Notes under the pieces: model-generated | What the model was told of the DNA's origin: nothing | The model's input: only the letters and a program-made list of their open reading frames with translations | Databases searched by the model: none | NCBI RefSeq assembly: GCF_008386695.1 | Contig: NZ_VUOC01000004.1 | Coordinates: 2,544,327 to 2,608,326 of the forward strand | Length of the DNA stretch: 64,000 bases | Origin: Chitinophaga agrisoli | GTDB lineage: Bacteria > Bacteroidota > Bacteroidia > Chitinophagales > Chitinophagaceae | Direction: 5' to 3' | Part shown: positions 29,726 to 39,942 of the stretch, piece by piece | Numbering within the stretch: position 1 is the first letter of the stretch | How the letters are laid out: the number at the start of each line of letters is the position of its first letter | Program-made: the position numbers and the translations under genes

Positions 29726-29759
29726 TAAAAAACCCTCCAAAGACATTGCTTTGGAGGGT
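29726..29759 (-). terminator. dapA intrinsic terminator
   Basis: An 11-bp perfect stem (29732-29742 with 29749-29759) followed on the minus strand by a T6 run. Confidence 0.92.
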
Positions 29760-29788
29760 CATACGCCATTTGAGCGGCTTATAATCAA

Positions 29789-30667
29789 TTATTTAAAACC
29801 GGCTACGCTGGCTTTGATCTTAGCTTCGAGCTCCTTACTTACCGGTACTACGGGCAGGCGGAAGATATTTTCGCAAATACCGCCCTGATGCAGGTAGGAT
29901 TTGATGCCGGCGGGGTTATTTTCCGCAAACATCAGATCAAAGGCTTCCTGCAGCTTATAATGCAGATTACGGGCTGCCGGGAAGTTGTTCGCCAACGCTG
30001 TCTTTACCATTTCGGCAAAATCGGCTGCAAAATAGTTGGCGGCCACAGAGATCACACCATCCATACCACAGGCCAGCTGGGGCAGGGCCAGGGCGTCATC
30101 GCCGCTGATCACCAGGAAACCGGCCGGTTTGTCTTTGATGATCTGCATACACTGCATCATATCGCCGCTGGCTTCCTTCATGGCTACGATGTTCTCTACC
30201 TCATGGGCCAGGCGCAGGGTGGTAGCTGCCGTCATGTTACGACCGGTACGGCCGGGCACATTGTACAGGATAACCGGCCTGGGAGATGCCTTGGCAATAG
30301 CCTGGTAGTGTTGAAAGATCCCTTCCTGGCTGGGCTTACTGTAGTAGGGCGCCACGCTCAGTACGGCAGCTGCCTGGTCCAGCGGACAGGTTTCCAGCCG
30401 CTTCACCACATCGCGGGTGTTATAGTCGCCTATGCCTATTACCACCGGGACCCGCTTATTCACTTTTTCGAAAGTGAACTGCATAATGTCCAGCTTCTCT
30501 TCTGCAGAGAGGGTGGGTGTCTCGCCGGTGGTACCTAATGATACTACATAGTTTACCCCGCCATTAATCACATGATCAATCAATTTTTCCAAAGCATTCC
30601 AGTCAATGCTTTCATCTGCTTTGAACGGTGTAACCAAGGCTACGCCTGTTCCTCGTAACTGTTCCAT
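29789..30667 (-). CDS. dapA: 4-hydroxy-tetrahydrodipicolinate synthase
   Basis: 292 residues; condenses pyruvate with aspartate semialdehyde in lysine and diaminopimelate synthesis. A TIM barrel with GTTGETPTLS (45-54), Tyr135 in YNVPGRTG and the Schiff-base Lys164 in VAMKEASGD. The length is standard. It lies 64 bp downstream of accA on the same strand with its own terminator, so co-transcription with accA is possible. Confidence 0.96.
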   Translation of the reverse strand: MEQLRGTGVALVTPFKADESIDWNALEKLIDHVINGGVNYVVSLGTTGETPTLSAEEKLDIMQFTFEKVNKRVPVVIGIGDYNTRDVVKRLETCPLDQAAAVLSVAPYYSKPSQEGIFQHYQAIAKASPRPVILYNVPGRTGRNMTAATTLRLAHEVENIVAMKEASGDMMQCMQIIKDKPAGFLVISGDDALALPQLACGMDGVISVAANYFAADFAEMVKTALANNFPAARNLHYKLQEAFDLMFAENNPAGIKSYLHQGGICENIFRLPVVPVSKELEAKIKASVAGFK

Positions 30668-30731
30668 GAATTATTTATAAGCCAAAAAGTCTGCAAATAT
30701 TGGTATTTGGCCTGTTATCTCTAAATATTTT

Positions 30732-31685
30732 TTACCGTTCTTCGAAAAATCCCATCCGGCTGAACTTGTCTATGCGCTGTTCAATACGGGTATCAGGATC
30801 GATCTTCCTGAGCTCAGCCAGGGTTTCCTTGATCCTGACCTTGAGGATAGCAGCAGCTTCGTCCGGGTTTACATGGGCGCCACCCAGGGGCTCCTTGATC
30901 ACGCCATCCACCAGGCCAAATTTGCTCATATGGTCGGATGTCAGCTTCAGCTCTTCGGCGGCCTTTTCCTTAAAATTCCAGGTACGCCACAGGATGGTGG
31001 AGCAGTTTTCCGGGGAGATCACAGTATACCAGCTGTTTTCCAGCATGAATACCCGGTCGCCTATACCGATGCCCAATGCGCCACCTGAAGCGCCTTCTCC
31101 GATGATGATACAGATAACCGGCACCCGCAGCTTCACCATTTCGAAAAGGTTACGGGCGATGGCCTCCCCTTGTCCGCGCTCTTCAGCTTCGAGGCCGGGG
31201 AAAGCGCCAGGGGTATCTATAAGGGTAACGATCGGCTTATTGAACTTTTCTGCAAGCTTCATGAGGCGGAGGGCCTTACGGTAGCCTTCCGGGTTAGCCA
31301 TACCAAAGTTGCGGATCTGCCGCATTTTTGTATTGATCCCCTTCTGCTGGCCTATGAACATAACGGTCTCACCATCCAGTTCAGCAAAGCCGCCAACCAT
31401 CGCTTTATCATCCTTTACATTCCTGTCGCCATGCAGCTCCAGGAAATTGGTGGTCATCCTTTCGATATATGCCAGGGTATAGGGCCTATCAGGATGCCTG
31501 CTGAGCTGTACCTTCTGCCAACTGGTCAACTTGCTGTGAACTTCTTGCCGGGTAGCCAGTATCTTCTGCTCATATTCATTCACGGTAGCGGAAACATCCA
31601 CGCCCGATTTCTGGCCGTTTTCCTTGAGCTTATCCAGTTGTTCATACAGGTCCGCAATAGGTTTTTCAAAATCCAGGAATTGCAT
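30732..31685 (-). CDS. accA: Acetyl-CoA carboxylase carboxyltransferase subunit alpha
   Basis: 317 residues; the alpha half of the carboxyltransferase that makes malonyl-CoA for fatty-acid synthesis, acting with AccD, which is not in the window. A crotonase-like fold with FIGQQKG near 113, the conserved block [16 protein letters not shown] near 197-212 and [10 protein letters not shown] near 225-234. Standard length, starting [19 protein letters not shown] as is typical. Confidence 0.96.
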   Translation of the reverse strand: MQFLDFEKPIADLYEQLDKLKENGQKSGVDVSATVNEYEQKILATRQEVHSKLTSWQKVQLSRHPDRPYTLAYIERMTTNFLELHGDRNVKDDKAMVGGFAELDGETVMFIGQQKGINTKMRQIRNFGMANPEGYRKALRLMKLAEKFNKPIVTLIDTPGAFPGLEAEERGQGEAIARNLFEMVKLRVPVICIIIGEGASGGALGIGIGDRVFMLENSWYTVISPENCSTILWRTWNFKEKAAEELKLTSDHMSKFGLVDGVIKEPLGGAHVNPDEAAAILKVRIKETLAELRKIDPDTRIEQRIDKFSRMGFFEER

Positions 31686-31822
31686 AATTAGATTTAAAAT
31701 TGGTTAAAGAACGGTGTAAAGATAAAGCTGAAAAGTTTTTTTAAAAAAGATTTGCAGAATTGGGATGTTTGTTGCTATCTTTGCAATCCCAAAACGGAAC
31801 AGGTACGCCTGGGAAGTGAGGA

Positions 31823-31896
31823 GGATCGGTAGTTCAGTCGGTTAGAATGCCGCCCTGTCACGGCGGAGGTCGCGGGTTCGAGTCCCGTCCGGTCCG
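31823..31896 (+). tRNA. tRNA-Asp (GTC)
   Basis: A 74-nt cloverleaf. The seven-pair acceptor stem (31823-31829 with 31889-31895) has one T-G wobble; the D arm has AGTTCAGTCGGTTAGA; the anticodon stem CCGCC/GGCGG surrounds anticodon GTC at 31857-31859; the T arm has GGTTCGAGTCC. The discriminator base is G. CCA is not encoded and must be added after transcription. Long open frames across it are chance. Confidence 0.96.
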
Positions 31897-31920
31897 CATA
31901 GTAAGACTGATACAAAGTAG

Positions 31921-31948
31921 AGCCGCACAGGAATGTGTGGCTTTTTTG
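31921..31948 (+). terminator. tRNA-Asp terminator
   Basis: A nine-pair stem (31921-31929 with 31934-31942, one G-T) followed by T6. Confidence 0.85.
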
Positions 31949-32008
31949 TTTTTGGGGGCTAACGCCAACTTCTTATTTTGCTACCTTTATACAAATGATT
32001 TTGCCATT

Positions 32009-32590
32009 GTGAATGTATATGATCAACATACAGATCAAACACTGGTGGGCTTACTTAAGTCCGGGGACCAGCAGGCATACATTGAAATTTATAACCGGTA
32101 TATCTTTGTCTTACTGAACCACATCTACAACAAGACCGGTGACCGGGAGGAAGCGAAAGATATCGTACAGGAAGTATTTACCAGGCTTTGGGCCGGCCGG
32201 GAACAGCTGGAAATAACGAGCAGCCTTGCGGGGTTCCTCTATACAGCGGCCCGTAACATTGTACTCAACCAGATCACGCGGAAAAAAGTAGAAGGGAAAT
32301 ATTTTGATTCCATCCTGAAATTTCTGGAACAACCCCAAACCATTACGGATCACAGGGCCCGTGAAAATCAACTGATCGCCCTCATCGAAAAGGAGATTGC
32401 CGCACTGCCTCCTAAAATGCGGGAAGTTTTTGAGCTTAGCCGCAAACAACACCTCAGCCACCGGGAAATTGCTGAAAAATTAGATATCTCCGAGCAGACT
32501 GTCAGTAAACACATCACCAATGCGCTAAAGATCCTACGCATTAAACTGGGCCTTTTCGCCTATCTCCTCTGGATCATCTACCCTAAATAA
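32009..32590 (+). CDS. ECF RNA polymerase sigma factor (FecI-like)
   Basis: About 193 residues from a GTG start giving the N-terminus VNVYDQHTDQTLVGLL. The frame stays open upstream through the tRNA, but that part has no family match, so the GTG is chosen. Sigma-70 region 2 covers about 20-90 (AYIEIYNRYIFVLLNHI, EEAKDIVQEVFTRLW) and region 4 about 125-180 (LPPKMREVFELSRKQHLSHREIAEKLDISEQTVSKHI). It belongs to the Bacteroidota FecI-like expansion. It should be held by the FecR protein encoded 66 bp downstream and released when the STN-domain receptor is loaded. Confidence 0.93.
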   Translation: MNVYDQHTDQTLVGLLKSGDQQAYIEIYNRYIFVLLNHIYNKTGDREEAKDIVQEVFTRLWAGREQLEITSSLAGFLYTAARNIVLNQITRKKVEGKYFDSILKFLEQPQTITDHRARENQLIALIEKEIAALPPKMREVFELSRKQHLSHREIAEKLDISEQTVSKHITNALKILRIKLGLFAYLLWIIYPK

Positions 32591-32656
32591 ATTTTTTTTC
32601 ATTTCACTTACCTGTTCCGCCTCAGTTAATTGTCTTATTAATAGTAAGGCGATCTT

Positions 32657-33760
32657 ATGCAGGAACAAGAACTTAAAGACCTCTTATCAAGAATACATAA
32701 CGGAACTGCCACTGATGCGGAAAAAGCCCTTCTGGAGAACTGGTATCTTCAGCACCGGGAAGAACATCCGGCGGACTATTCACTGGAAGAGCGGTTAGAA
32801 GACGCAGCCGCGGTCTGGGCCAGATTGCAGCCGGCTATCACCCCCCAACAGCCAGGCCGGCATTGGCAACGGATGGCTGCTGCCGCCGCTGTATTAATTG
32901 TGTTAGGCGCCGGCGCCTGGTTGCTGTTGAACAGGAAAACCGCCACCCGCCCGGCAGGCCACGATCTTGCTCCTTTCACGGCGGCGGCTATTCTAAAAAG
33001 CGGTGGTAAGACCATCCTGCTGGATAGTATAGCTAACGGCCAGATAGCCCGGACCAATGTAACCAAATCCCCCGGAGAGCAGCTGGCTTATGCGCCAGCC
33101 AATGCAACATACACCAACGTCTACGATACCATACAGATCCCCGCAGGCGGCAGGCCTTATACCGTAACACTCACGGATGGCACCAAGATCACGCTAAATG
33201 CCGCCACGACCTTGCGGTACCCGGTCAGTTTTTCTAAGAACAGGAAAGAAGAAGTAGAGCTGATAAACGGAGAGATCTATGCAGAAGTGGTACATAATGC
33301 AGCCGCCCCGCTACAGATCAGAACACCGGGGCAAATCATCACAGACATTGGTACGGCATTTAATATCACGGCGTATCCCGATGATCCGGACTCCCGTACC
33401 ACACTGATCGAAGGAGCTATTAAAGTGAGCGCCGCCGGCAAAGAGACCCAATTATCACCCGGTAACCAGGCCATACTTAAAGGCAACAGCCTTACCACAG
33501 CCAGCGCTAACGTGGCCCAGGCAACGGCGTGGAAAGAGGGCTTGTTCGGTTTTAACGGCGAGTCCATTGGGGCCGTTATGCGCCAGCTTGCGCGGTGGTA
33601 TAATATAGAAGTTACATACGAAGGGACAATCACCAACGAAGTTTTTTACGGCCGTGTGGCCCGTACGCGCAACATCAGCGAGGTGTTGCGGATATTAGAA
33701 AGATCCAATAAGGTATACTTTAAAATAGAGGGGAAGAACGTAACTGTATTAAGTAAATAA
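32657..33760 (+). CDS. FecR-family anti-sigma factor
   Basis: 367 residues. A cytoplasmic N-terminal helical part (1-70, with LLENWYLQHREEH) binds the sigma factor, one transmembrane helix lies at about 73-91, and a periplasmic FecR domain follows (about 155-255, with YTVTLTDGTKITLNAATTLRYP, then VELINGEIYAEV and IRTPGQIITDIGTAFNITAY). A C-terminal STN-like domain (about 285-360, with FNGESIGAVMRQLARWYNIEV) should contact the receptor's N-terminal signalling domain. It sits between its sigma factor and the SusC receptor. Confidence 0.93.
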   Translation: MQEQELKDLLSRIHNGTATDAEKALLENWYLQHREEHPADYSLEERLEDAAAVWARLQPAITPQQPGRHWQRMAAAAAVLIVLGAGAWLLLNRKTATRPAGHDLAPFTAAAILKSGGKTILLDSIANGQIARTNVTKSPGEQLAYAPANATYTNVYDTIQIPAGGRPYTVTLTDGTKITLNAATTLRYPVSFSKNRKEEVELINGEIYAEVVHNAAAPLQIRTPGQIITDIGTAFNITAYPDDPDSRTTLIEGAIKVSAAGKETQLSPGNQAILKGNSLTTASANVAQATAWKEGLFGFNGESIGAVMRQLARWYNIEVTYEGTITNEVFYGRVARTRNISEVLRILERSNKVYFKIEGKNVTVLSK

Positions 33761-33907
33761 CAGATCAACCAATTACCAAAAAAAACATCCCGGCGCTAAC
33801 CAGGATGCAGGAAGGTCAACCAAAACGTGTTAACATTTTAGAACCGCGCTCAGCCTCCGCCATCGTCGAAAATGCAAGGCAAAGCGCATTAAACCAACTT
33901 GAGCCAA

Positions 33908-36900
33908 ATGTACAATTTTTTCCCTGGAAATCAGGGGCATGTGCGTTCGCGCCTTAATGCCCGTAAACTTCTGCTGATCATGAAGCTAACCACTTTTATC
34001 CTGGTCACAGTCATGCTGCATGTAACTGCATCTTCCTTAGCCCAAAAGATCACACTGGTGGAAAAGAATGCGCCGTTAGTGGATGTATTTAATCACATCA
34101 GCGATCAAACCGGTTACGATTTTTTATTTACCGGCAGCGACCTTAAAAAAGCCAGCCCTGTTTCGATCAACATTAAGAACGTTGATCTGCATGAAGCATT
34201 GGCAAAGATCTTTGAGGGCCAGCCGCTAAATTATACCATCGAGAATAAGTCTGTTGTGGTGACCGTAAAACAGGCATCCCTGATGGACCAGTTATCAGCG
34301 CAGCTCAGAGCACCCGCTAACATCAGTGGAACCGTATCCGATACACTGGGCAATCCTTTGGTTGGCGCATCTGTTGCGATAAAGGGAATGGCTTTCTCCA
34401 CGCAAACTGACAGTAAAGGTACTTTTAGTCTCGCCAATGTACCACAGGGCAAATTTACCCTGATAGCCAGCTATGTAGGGTATGAAAGATCTGCTGTTGA
34501 CATTGTCAATACCGGCACCAATCTGCGTATACAATTTATCTTACACCGGGGCACATCCCAACTGGACCAGGTGCAGGTGATCGCTTACGGAACAGGATCC
34601 AGGCGTTACAGCATTAGCTCAATGGCAACAGTAACTGCGAAAGATATCGAACGGCAACCTGTATCCAATCCTTTGCTTGCCTTACAGGGGCAGGTGCCCG
34701 GGTTAGCCGTTACCGCCACCAGCGGCATACCGGGATCGCAGGTAGTAGTACAGATAAGGGGACAAAATACATTGAAGCTGAATGCTACCGTTAATCCTTC
34801 AAAGCCATATGATCAGCCCTTATTTATAATAGATGGCGTTCCGTTTGCCTCACAGAATAATAACGTAAATCAGTTTGCCTCCCTGGTGGCTGCGCAGGAC
34901 AACCCGGGAAGTATTAGCCAGGCCACAGGTCTCAGCCCTTTTAACAATATTGATCCCGCGGATATAGAAAGCATCAGTATCCTCAAAGACGCCGACGCCA
35001 CCTCTATTTATGGTACGCAAGGGTCTAACGGCGTGATCCTGATCACCACTAAAAAGGGGAAACCAGGGCCTGCTGCTTTTAATCTGAATGTAAACACCGG
35101 TTTTAATTCAGTAGGCCGTCCCGTTAAAATGTTAAATACGGAGCAATACCTGCAACTGAGGAAAGACGCTTTTGCCGCGGATGGTTTAACACCCAGTAAC
35201 AACCCAACCGATTATCTGGCTTATGCGCCTGATCTGACAATCTTTGATCAGCATAAATACACGAACTGGCAAAAACTGATCTATGGCCGGAATACCAGCA
35301 ATGTAGCGGTTCATGGCAGCCTTTCCGGCGGTACCTCTTATAATACTTTCCTTATTTCGGCCGGCTACAACAGATCCAACTATAACTATCCCGGCGATTT
35401 TTCCGATCAGCGATACACCCTTCATAGCAATGTGCATCATAGCTCAAAAGATTACCGCCTGACGGTTGATCTGACCACCGATTTTGGATATGAACAAAAT
35501 TATTCTGCCGGTTTTGGCGGGGCAAACGACGTGGTATTACAGCCTAACTTACCGGATCTGCTGAGCCCTTCCGGCTCCCTGATCTGGAATTACCAGGGGG
35601 TAGATCTAACCACTTACCAGTTTTACAGTTCCCTAAAGCAGCCCACAGATCTGAAGAACTATAATTTCAACACTGCATTCCATATTTCCTATAAACTGTT
35701 CAAGGGCTTGACCATCAGCGCCAATATGGGCTATAACCGGAACAATACCAATGAAACATCTATAGACCCCGGTGTGGCGCAGAACCCGGCCTATATTAAC
35801 AGGCAGGCCAACTTTTCCGTTAATAATTTCCAAACGGTTAATATAGAGCCGCAAATTAACTACACCAGGAATATTGGCAAGGGTACTTTAAGCGCCATGC
35901 TTGGCTCCACTTATAAAAAGAATACCAACAACTCTACCTACACCACCGGGCAGGGATATTCCAATGATAACTTCCTTGGATCCATTAACGGGGCGCCTAC
36001 GGTGGGTTCTCTGGACGCCTCCGATATTTACAGGTATAGCGCAGGCTTCGCACGGTTAAACTATATCTATGACAATGAGTTTATCCTTGAACTGACAGGC
36101 CGGCGGGATGGTTCCAGCAATTTTGGCCCGGGAAACCAGTTTGGTAATTTTGGTGCTGTGGGCGCAGGATGGATCTTTTCCGAGGAGAAGGTCTTTGAAA
36201 GATTATCTCCCCTGTTCAGCTATGGTAAAATATCCGGCAGCTATGGCACCTCCGGGTCTGATGGTATAAAGGCCTATCAATACCAGTCCCTATACCTAGG
36301 CTTCCCACCTTATTTACCCAATTTCCAGGGGATTAACCCCAGCTATCCGGCTAATCTTTATAATCCTGACTATAGCTGGGCATTGAAAAAATCCCTGAAT
36401 GTATCCTTAGACCTTGGTCTTTTTGATAACCGTCTTTTATTCAACGCTACTTATTACAGGAACCGCGAAGGCAACCAGCTGGTGGATTATCCTTTGCCAA
36501 TACAGGTAGGCCTACCATCCGTATTAGGGAATTTAAATGCCACTGTACAAAATAAGGGATTTGAGTTCGCCATCAACGCCACCAACATTAAAACAAAGAA
36601 TTTCTCCTGGACGACCAATTTTAATATCTCATTTAACCGCAATAAGCTGCTGGCATTCCCGGACCTGGCAAGCTCTTCTTATGCCAATGTGTATGAAATT
36701 GGCCGGCCTACTTCCATCATCTATGGATACAGGTATAAAGGCGTAAATCCTAAGACCGGGCTTTTTGAGTTTTACGCAAAGGACGGAACAGTTACCTCCC
36801 ATCCCGCATACGGTCCCGCCTCCACTGGCGGCGATCAGGTCCCGGTTTCCGACCAGCAGATAAAATACATGGGCGGCTTTGGCAATACTTTTAACTGGAA

Positions 36901-37354
36901 ACAATTCAGCCTGTATATTTTTTGCCAGTTTTCCAGCCAGCATGCGCCCAGTTACCTGGCGGAGATCTATAATGGCAACCAGCTTGGTCTTTCGTATAAT
37001 CAGCCTGTGGCAGTATTGGGCAATTATTGGAAAGAGGGTGGAGACAATGCCCAGCTCCAACGCCTGGCCAGCAGCTACAGCTCTGCCGCTATGAGCTCTG
37101 CAGTGAGTTTTGCACAATCCAGCGGCGTTTATTGCGATGATACCTACCTGCGCGTAAAAACTGTCTCTTTATCCTACCAGCTACCCGCTGCTTTTTTGAG
37201 TAAGGCGCACATGAAAGGAGCAAGCATTTTCGCGAACGCACAAAACCTGCTCACGTTCACAAACTATAAAGTAGGCGATCCGGAAACACCCGGCTCATTC
37301 AGCACTTTCCCGGTACAGCGTGTCCTGGCCTTTGGTTTAAATCTCAAATTTTAA
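33908..37354 (+). CDS. SusC-like TonB-dependent receptor with STN signalling domain
   Basis: About 1148 residues from the ATG at 33908. An in-frame TTG lies 9 bp upstream, and an ATG at 33980 would give a more classical signal peptide (KLTTFILVTVMLHVTASSLAQ). Domains in order: STN (about 50-125, VDVFNHISDQTGYDFLF), carboxypeptidase-like (about 140-215, SGTVSDTLGNPLVGASV), plug (about 225-350, with PLFIIDGVPFA and ATSIYGTQGSNGV), then the barrel ending FGLNLKF. The STN domain shows that it reports ligand binding to FecR, unlike the other SusC in the window. With the SusD gene 4 bp downstream it forms an uptake pair. Context suggests peptide cargo. Confidence 0.94.
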   Translation: MYNFFPGNQGHVRSRLNARKLLLIMKLTTFILVTVMLHVTASSLAQKITLVEKNAPLVDVFNHISDQTGYDFLFTGSDLKKASPVSINIKNVDLHEALAKIFEGQPLNYTIENKSVVVTVKQASLMDQLSAQLRAPANISGTVSDTLGNPLVGASVAIKGMAFSTQTDSKGTFSLANVPQGKFTLIASYVGYERSAVDIVNTGTNLRIQFILHRGTSQLDQVQVIAYGTGSRRYSISSMATVTAKDIERQPVSNPLLALQGQVPGLAVTATSGIPGSQVVVQIRGQNTLKLNATVNPSKPYDQPLFIIDGVPFASQNNNVNQFASLVAAQDNPGSISQATGLSPFNNIDPADIESISILKDADATSIYGTQGSNGVILITTKKGKPGPAAFNLNVNTGFNSVGRPVKMLNTEQYLQLRKDAFAADGLTPSNNPTDYLAYAPDLTIFDQHKYTNWQKLIYGRNTSNVAVHGSLSGGTSYNTFLISAGYNRSNYNYPGDFSDQRYTLHSNVHHSSKDYRLTVDLTTDFGYEQNYSAGFGGANDVVLQPNLPDLLSPSGSLIWNYQGVDLTTYQFYSSLKQPTDLKNYNFNTAFHISYKLFKGLTISANMGYNRNNTNETSIDPGVAQNPAYINRQANFSVNNFQTVNIEPQINYTRNIGKGTLSAMLGSTYKKNTNNSTYTTGQGYSNDNFLGSINGAPTVGSLDASDIYRYSAGFARLNYIYDNEFILELTGRRDGSSNFGPGNQFGNFGAVGAGWIFSEEKVFERLSPLFSYGKISGSYGTSGSDGIKAYQYQSLYLGFPPYLPNFQGINPSYPANLYNPDYSWALKKSLNVSLDLGLFDNRLLFNATYYRNREGNQLVDYPLPIQVGLPSVLGNLNATVQNKGFEFAINATNIKTKNFSWTTNFNISFNRNKLLAFPDLASSSYANVYEIGRPTSIIYGYRYKGVNPKTGLFEFYAKDGTVTSHPAYGPASTGGDQVPVSDQQIKYMGGFGNTFNWKQFSLYIFCQFSSQHAPSYLAEIYNGNQLGLSYNQPVAVLGNYWKEGGDNAQLQRLASSYSSAAMSSAVSFAQSSGVYCDDTYLRVKTVSLSYQLPAAFLSKAHMKGASIFANAQNLLTFTNYKVGDPETPGSFSTFPVQRVLAFGLNLKF

Positions 37355-37358
37355 GAAA

Positions 37359-38750
37359 ATGATCATGCGTTTTGATATAAATAAAATAATGGCCGGTATG
37401 CTGATAGCTGCCGCCTCATTGACGTCCTGCAAAAAATTAGTCACCATTCCTTCCAATCCTCCTTCCGCCATTACACAACAACAACAATTTGCAGACAGCG
37501 CCACCGCCATTACCGCTGTTGCCGGCGTGTATGCCTATAATATAGGGAATGGTTTTGCATATACCAGCGGACAGTTAACTACGTCCTGCGGCCTTTCTGC
37601 AGATGAACTATCGTACAATTATGCAGATGACGCCCTACAGTTTTACAGCTATAACCTCACACCGTTAAACAGCGGCGTCATTACCTTATGGGGGTACCCT
37701 TATCAAAGCATTTACCAGGTAAATGCGGTGCTGAGCGGCATTACCGGTAATGCTAATTTATCCCCCTCCTTCCAGCAGCAGATCACCGGCGAAATGAAGG
37801 TGGTGCGCGCCCTGTATTATTTTAACATGGTTAATCTGTTTGGCGGCGTGCCATTGGTAACTTCTATATCCTACAAGGAAACACAACGGTTACCCAGATC
37901 TTCCGCGGCGGACATATATGACCAGGTGAAAGCTGATCTTACGGATGCCACGGAAAAACTAACAGACAGCTATCCATCAGCCGGGAGGGCACGGCCCAAT
38001 CTATATACCGCCATTGCCTTGCTGGCCAAGGTTAATCTCTACCAGTCCAACTGGCAAAGCGCTTACAATGAAGCCGATTCCGTGATAAGATCAGGACTGT
38101 ACAACCTGACGAATACCCCTTTAACCGGCGTATTCCTGAACGGTAGCCAGGAAGCCATCTGGCAGATCCCCGGGAACCAGGGGTATTACGGGGTATCGGA
38201 TGCGCAGCATTTTATTCCTGTTTCTCCGGGGGCTATTCCCCGCTACATATTAACAGGTTCCCTGTTAGCTGCTTTTGAAACAGGAGATAAACGCATGCAG
38301 GATTGGGTAGGCTCAACGGTCGTTAACGGTACAACGGTCTATTACCCGTATAAGTATAAAAATGTATCCGCAAGCAGTACGCCCACGGAAGATCAGATGA
38401 TATTGAGATTAGCTGAAATGTACCTGATCCGTGCAGAAGCGGCAGCGCATCTGAACCATCTTACTGAGGCGCTGGCAGATGTGAATATCATACGCGCCCG
38501 GGCCGGATTATCCGCCAGCACCGCAGATCCGGCATCACAAACCGCCGTATTAAAAGCGGTTATGCACGAACGCCAGGTGGAGCTTTTTTGTGAATGGGCC
38601 AACCGCTGGTATGACCTGAAAAGGACCGGAACAGCGGAGGCCGTGCTAGGGGCCGTAAAGCCCGGATTCAGCGCAACGGATGCGTTGTATCCTATCCCCC
38701 AGGCACAGATACAACTAAATAATGTACTTACCCAGAATCCGGGGTATTAA
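37359..38750 (+). CDS. SusD-like outer-membrane lipoprotein
   Basis: 463 residues. The lipobox LTSC puts the lipid-bearing Cys at residue 25. Family motifs are present: QQITGEMKVVRALYYFNMVNLFGGVPLV near 140-168, then LRLAEMYLIRAEAAAHL near 345-362, and the end ALYPIPQAQIQLNN. A second possible start two codons on (37365) would make little difference. The gene starts 4 bp after susC and is followed by a 9-bp hairpin. The pair should capture an extracellular ligand; the lack of any glycosidase nearby argues against a sugar. Confidence 0.93.
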   Translation: MIMRFDINKIMAGMLIAAASLTSCKKLVTIPSNPPSAITQQQQFADSATAITAVAGVYAYNIGNGFAYTSGQLTTSCGLSADELSYNYADDALQFYSYNLTPLNSGVITLWGYPYQSIYQVNAVLSGITGNANLSPSFQQQITGEMKVVRALYYFNMVNLFGGVPLVTSISYKETQRLPRSSAADIYDQVKADLTDATEKLTDSYPSAGRARPNLYTAIALLAKVNLYQSNWQSAYNEADSVIRSGLYNLTNTPLTGVFLNGSQEAIWQIPGNQGYYGVSDAQHFIPVSPGAIPRYILTGSLLAAFETGDKRMQDWVGSTVVNGTTVYYPYKYKNVSASSTPTEDQMILRLAEMYLIRAEAAAHLNHLTEALADVNIIRARAGLSASTADPASQTAVLKAVMHERQVELFCEWANRWYDLKRTGTAEAVLGAVKPGFSATDALYPIPQAQIQLNNVLTQNPGY

Positions 38751-38779
38751 AGCATCCTTTTACTGACAACCATTCATTG

Positions 38780-38802
38780 CCGGGGTATCATACATACCCC
38801 GG
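38780..38802 (+). terminator. Hairpin between susD and the thioredoxin gene
   Basis: A 9-bp perfect stem (38780-38788 with 38794-38802, loop of five) without a T run. It may weaken transcription or protect the susCD part of the message rather than stop the operon. Confidence 0.5.
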
Positions 38803-38834
38803 ATGATGATCTTTATTCATAAACAAAACTGCAT

Positions 38835-39920
38835 ATGAAAAGAAAGCATTTATTAAGCAGCATGCTGCTTATTCCATTGTCTTCGCTCAGTTTAACAGCG
38901 CTGGCTCAGAACACAGTACTCTCCGGCCAGCTAAAGGGTTTATCCGGCGCCAATGTAGAGATCAGCTACAGGCAAGACGGTGCATTTAAAACAGACACCA
39001 TCGCTTCCGTGAATGACAATTTTACCTGGAAGGCCAATCTAACTGAGCCCCAGTTAATTGGACTAAGTATCAATAATTACGGTAATTTCTTTTATGTAGA
39101 GCCAGGTCATATTAAGCTTACCGGCACAAAGGATTCTTCGGATTCCTACGTTATAACGGGTTCGCCCACACAGGATGATGCGCATCTCTTAGGCATATCC
39201 CTCGAAAAACTGACGGCCCGGCAAAGCCTGCTGTGGGCAGGGTTTAAGGGTGGTTCCAAAGAAGACACGGCAGCATTACGTGTGCAGTTAGATGGCATTG
39301 TAAAACAAAAGGAAGACGTCGTTAATGAATTTGTGGCCAGTCATCCTAAAAGCTTTTACAGCCTTTGCCTGATAGAACAGCGTACTTCATTCGCTGCCGG
39401 TTACAATGAGATGAAACCGCTATACGACGGGCTTGACAAATCATTACAACAGACAGAATCAGGTAAAAAACTGGCCCAAAGACTGGAGCTATTGAAAAAA
39501 AGCCGGCTGGGAAAACAGTTGCCGGATTTTATGCAACGGGATACCAGCGGGCATCCGGTGCACTTCAGCAGCTTTAAAGGGAAATATGTGCTGGTGGATT
39601 TCTGGGCCAGCTGGTGCGGTCCCTGCCGGGCAGAGAACCCGAATGTGCTAAAAGCGTACAATGCATTTAAAGACAAAGGGTTCACGGTTGTAGGCGTTTC
39701 ACTGGACGATAAAGCCGCCAACTGGAAAAAAGCGATCCGCGACGATAAAATGCCCTGGGCACAATTATCAGACCTGAAAGGATGGAGGAATGAAGTATCC
39801 GCCGATTTTGGCATAGAGTCCATTCCCAGTAACCTGCTGATCGATCCGTCCGGAAAAATTATAGCTAAGAATCTCAGGGGCGCCATGCTCACGGATAAAC
39901 TGAAAGAATTATTGCATTGA
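38835..39920 (+). CDS. TlpA-like thiol-disulfide oxidoreductase
   Basis: 361 residues with a signal peptide ending near ALAQ. The N-terminal 90 residues form a DUF4369-like beta domain (TVLSGQLKGLSGANVEISYR), then a helical linker, then a thioredoxin domain (about 228-361) with active site WCGPC (C261, C264) and the cis-Pro loop ESIPSNLLIDPSG. It works in the periplasm, reducing or exchanging disulfides. Position between susD and an M16 peptidase suggests that it unfolds imported disulfide-bearing peptides before cleavage; that role is inferred. Confidence 0.92.
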   Translation: MKRKHLLSSMLLIPLSSLSLTALAQNTVLSGQLKGLSGANVEISYRQDGAFKTDTIASVNDNFTWKANLTEPQLIGLSINNYGNFFYVEPGHIKLTGTKDSSDSYVITGSPTQDDAHLLGISLEKLTARQSLLWAGFKGGSKEDTAALRVQLDGIVKQKEDVVNEFVASHPKSFYSLCLIEQRTSFAAGYNEMKPLYDGLDKSLQQTESGKKLAQRLELLKKSRLGKQLPDFMQRDTSGHPVHFSSFKGKYVLVDFWASWCGPCRAENPNVLKAYNAFKDKGFTVVGVSLDDKAANWKKAIRDDKMPWAQLSDLKGWRNEVSADFGIESIPSNLLIDPSGKIIAKNLRGAMLTDKLKELLH

Positions 39921-39942
39921 TCAATTCCAGAACAATTAAAAA

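Noticed and set aside
31847-32008. Upstream extension of the sigma-factor reading frame through the tRNA-Asp
   Set aside because: The frame is open by chance; the first 54 residues translate tRNA and terminator sequence and have no sigma-factor character. The GTG at 32009 gives a normal N-terminus.
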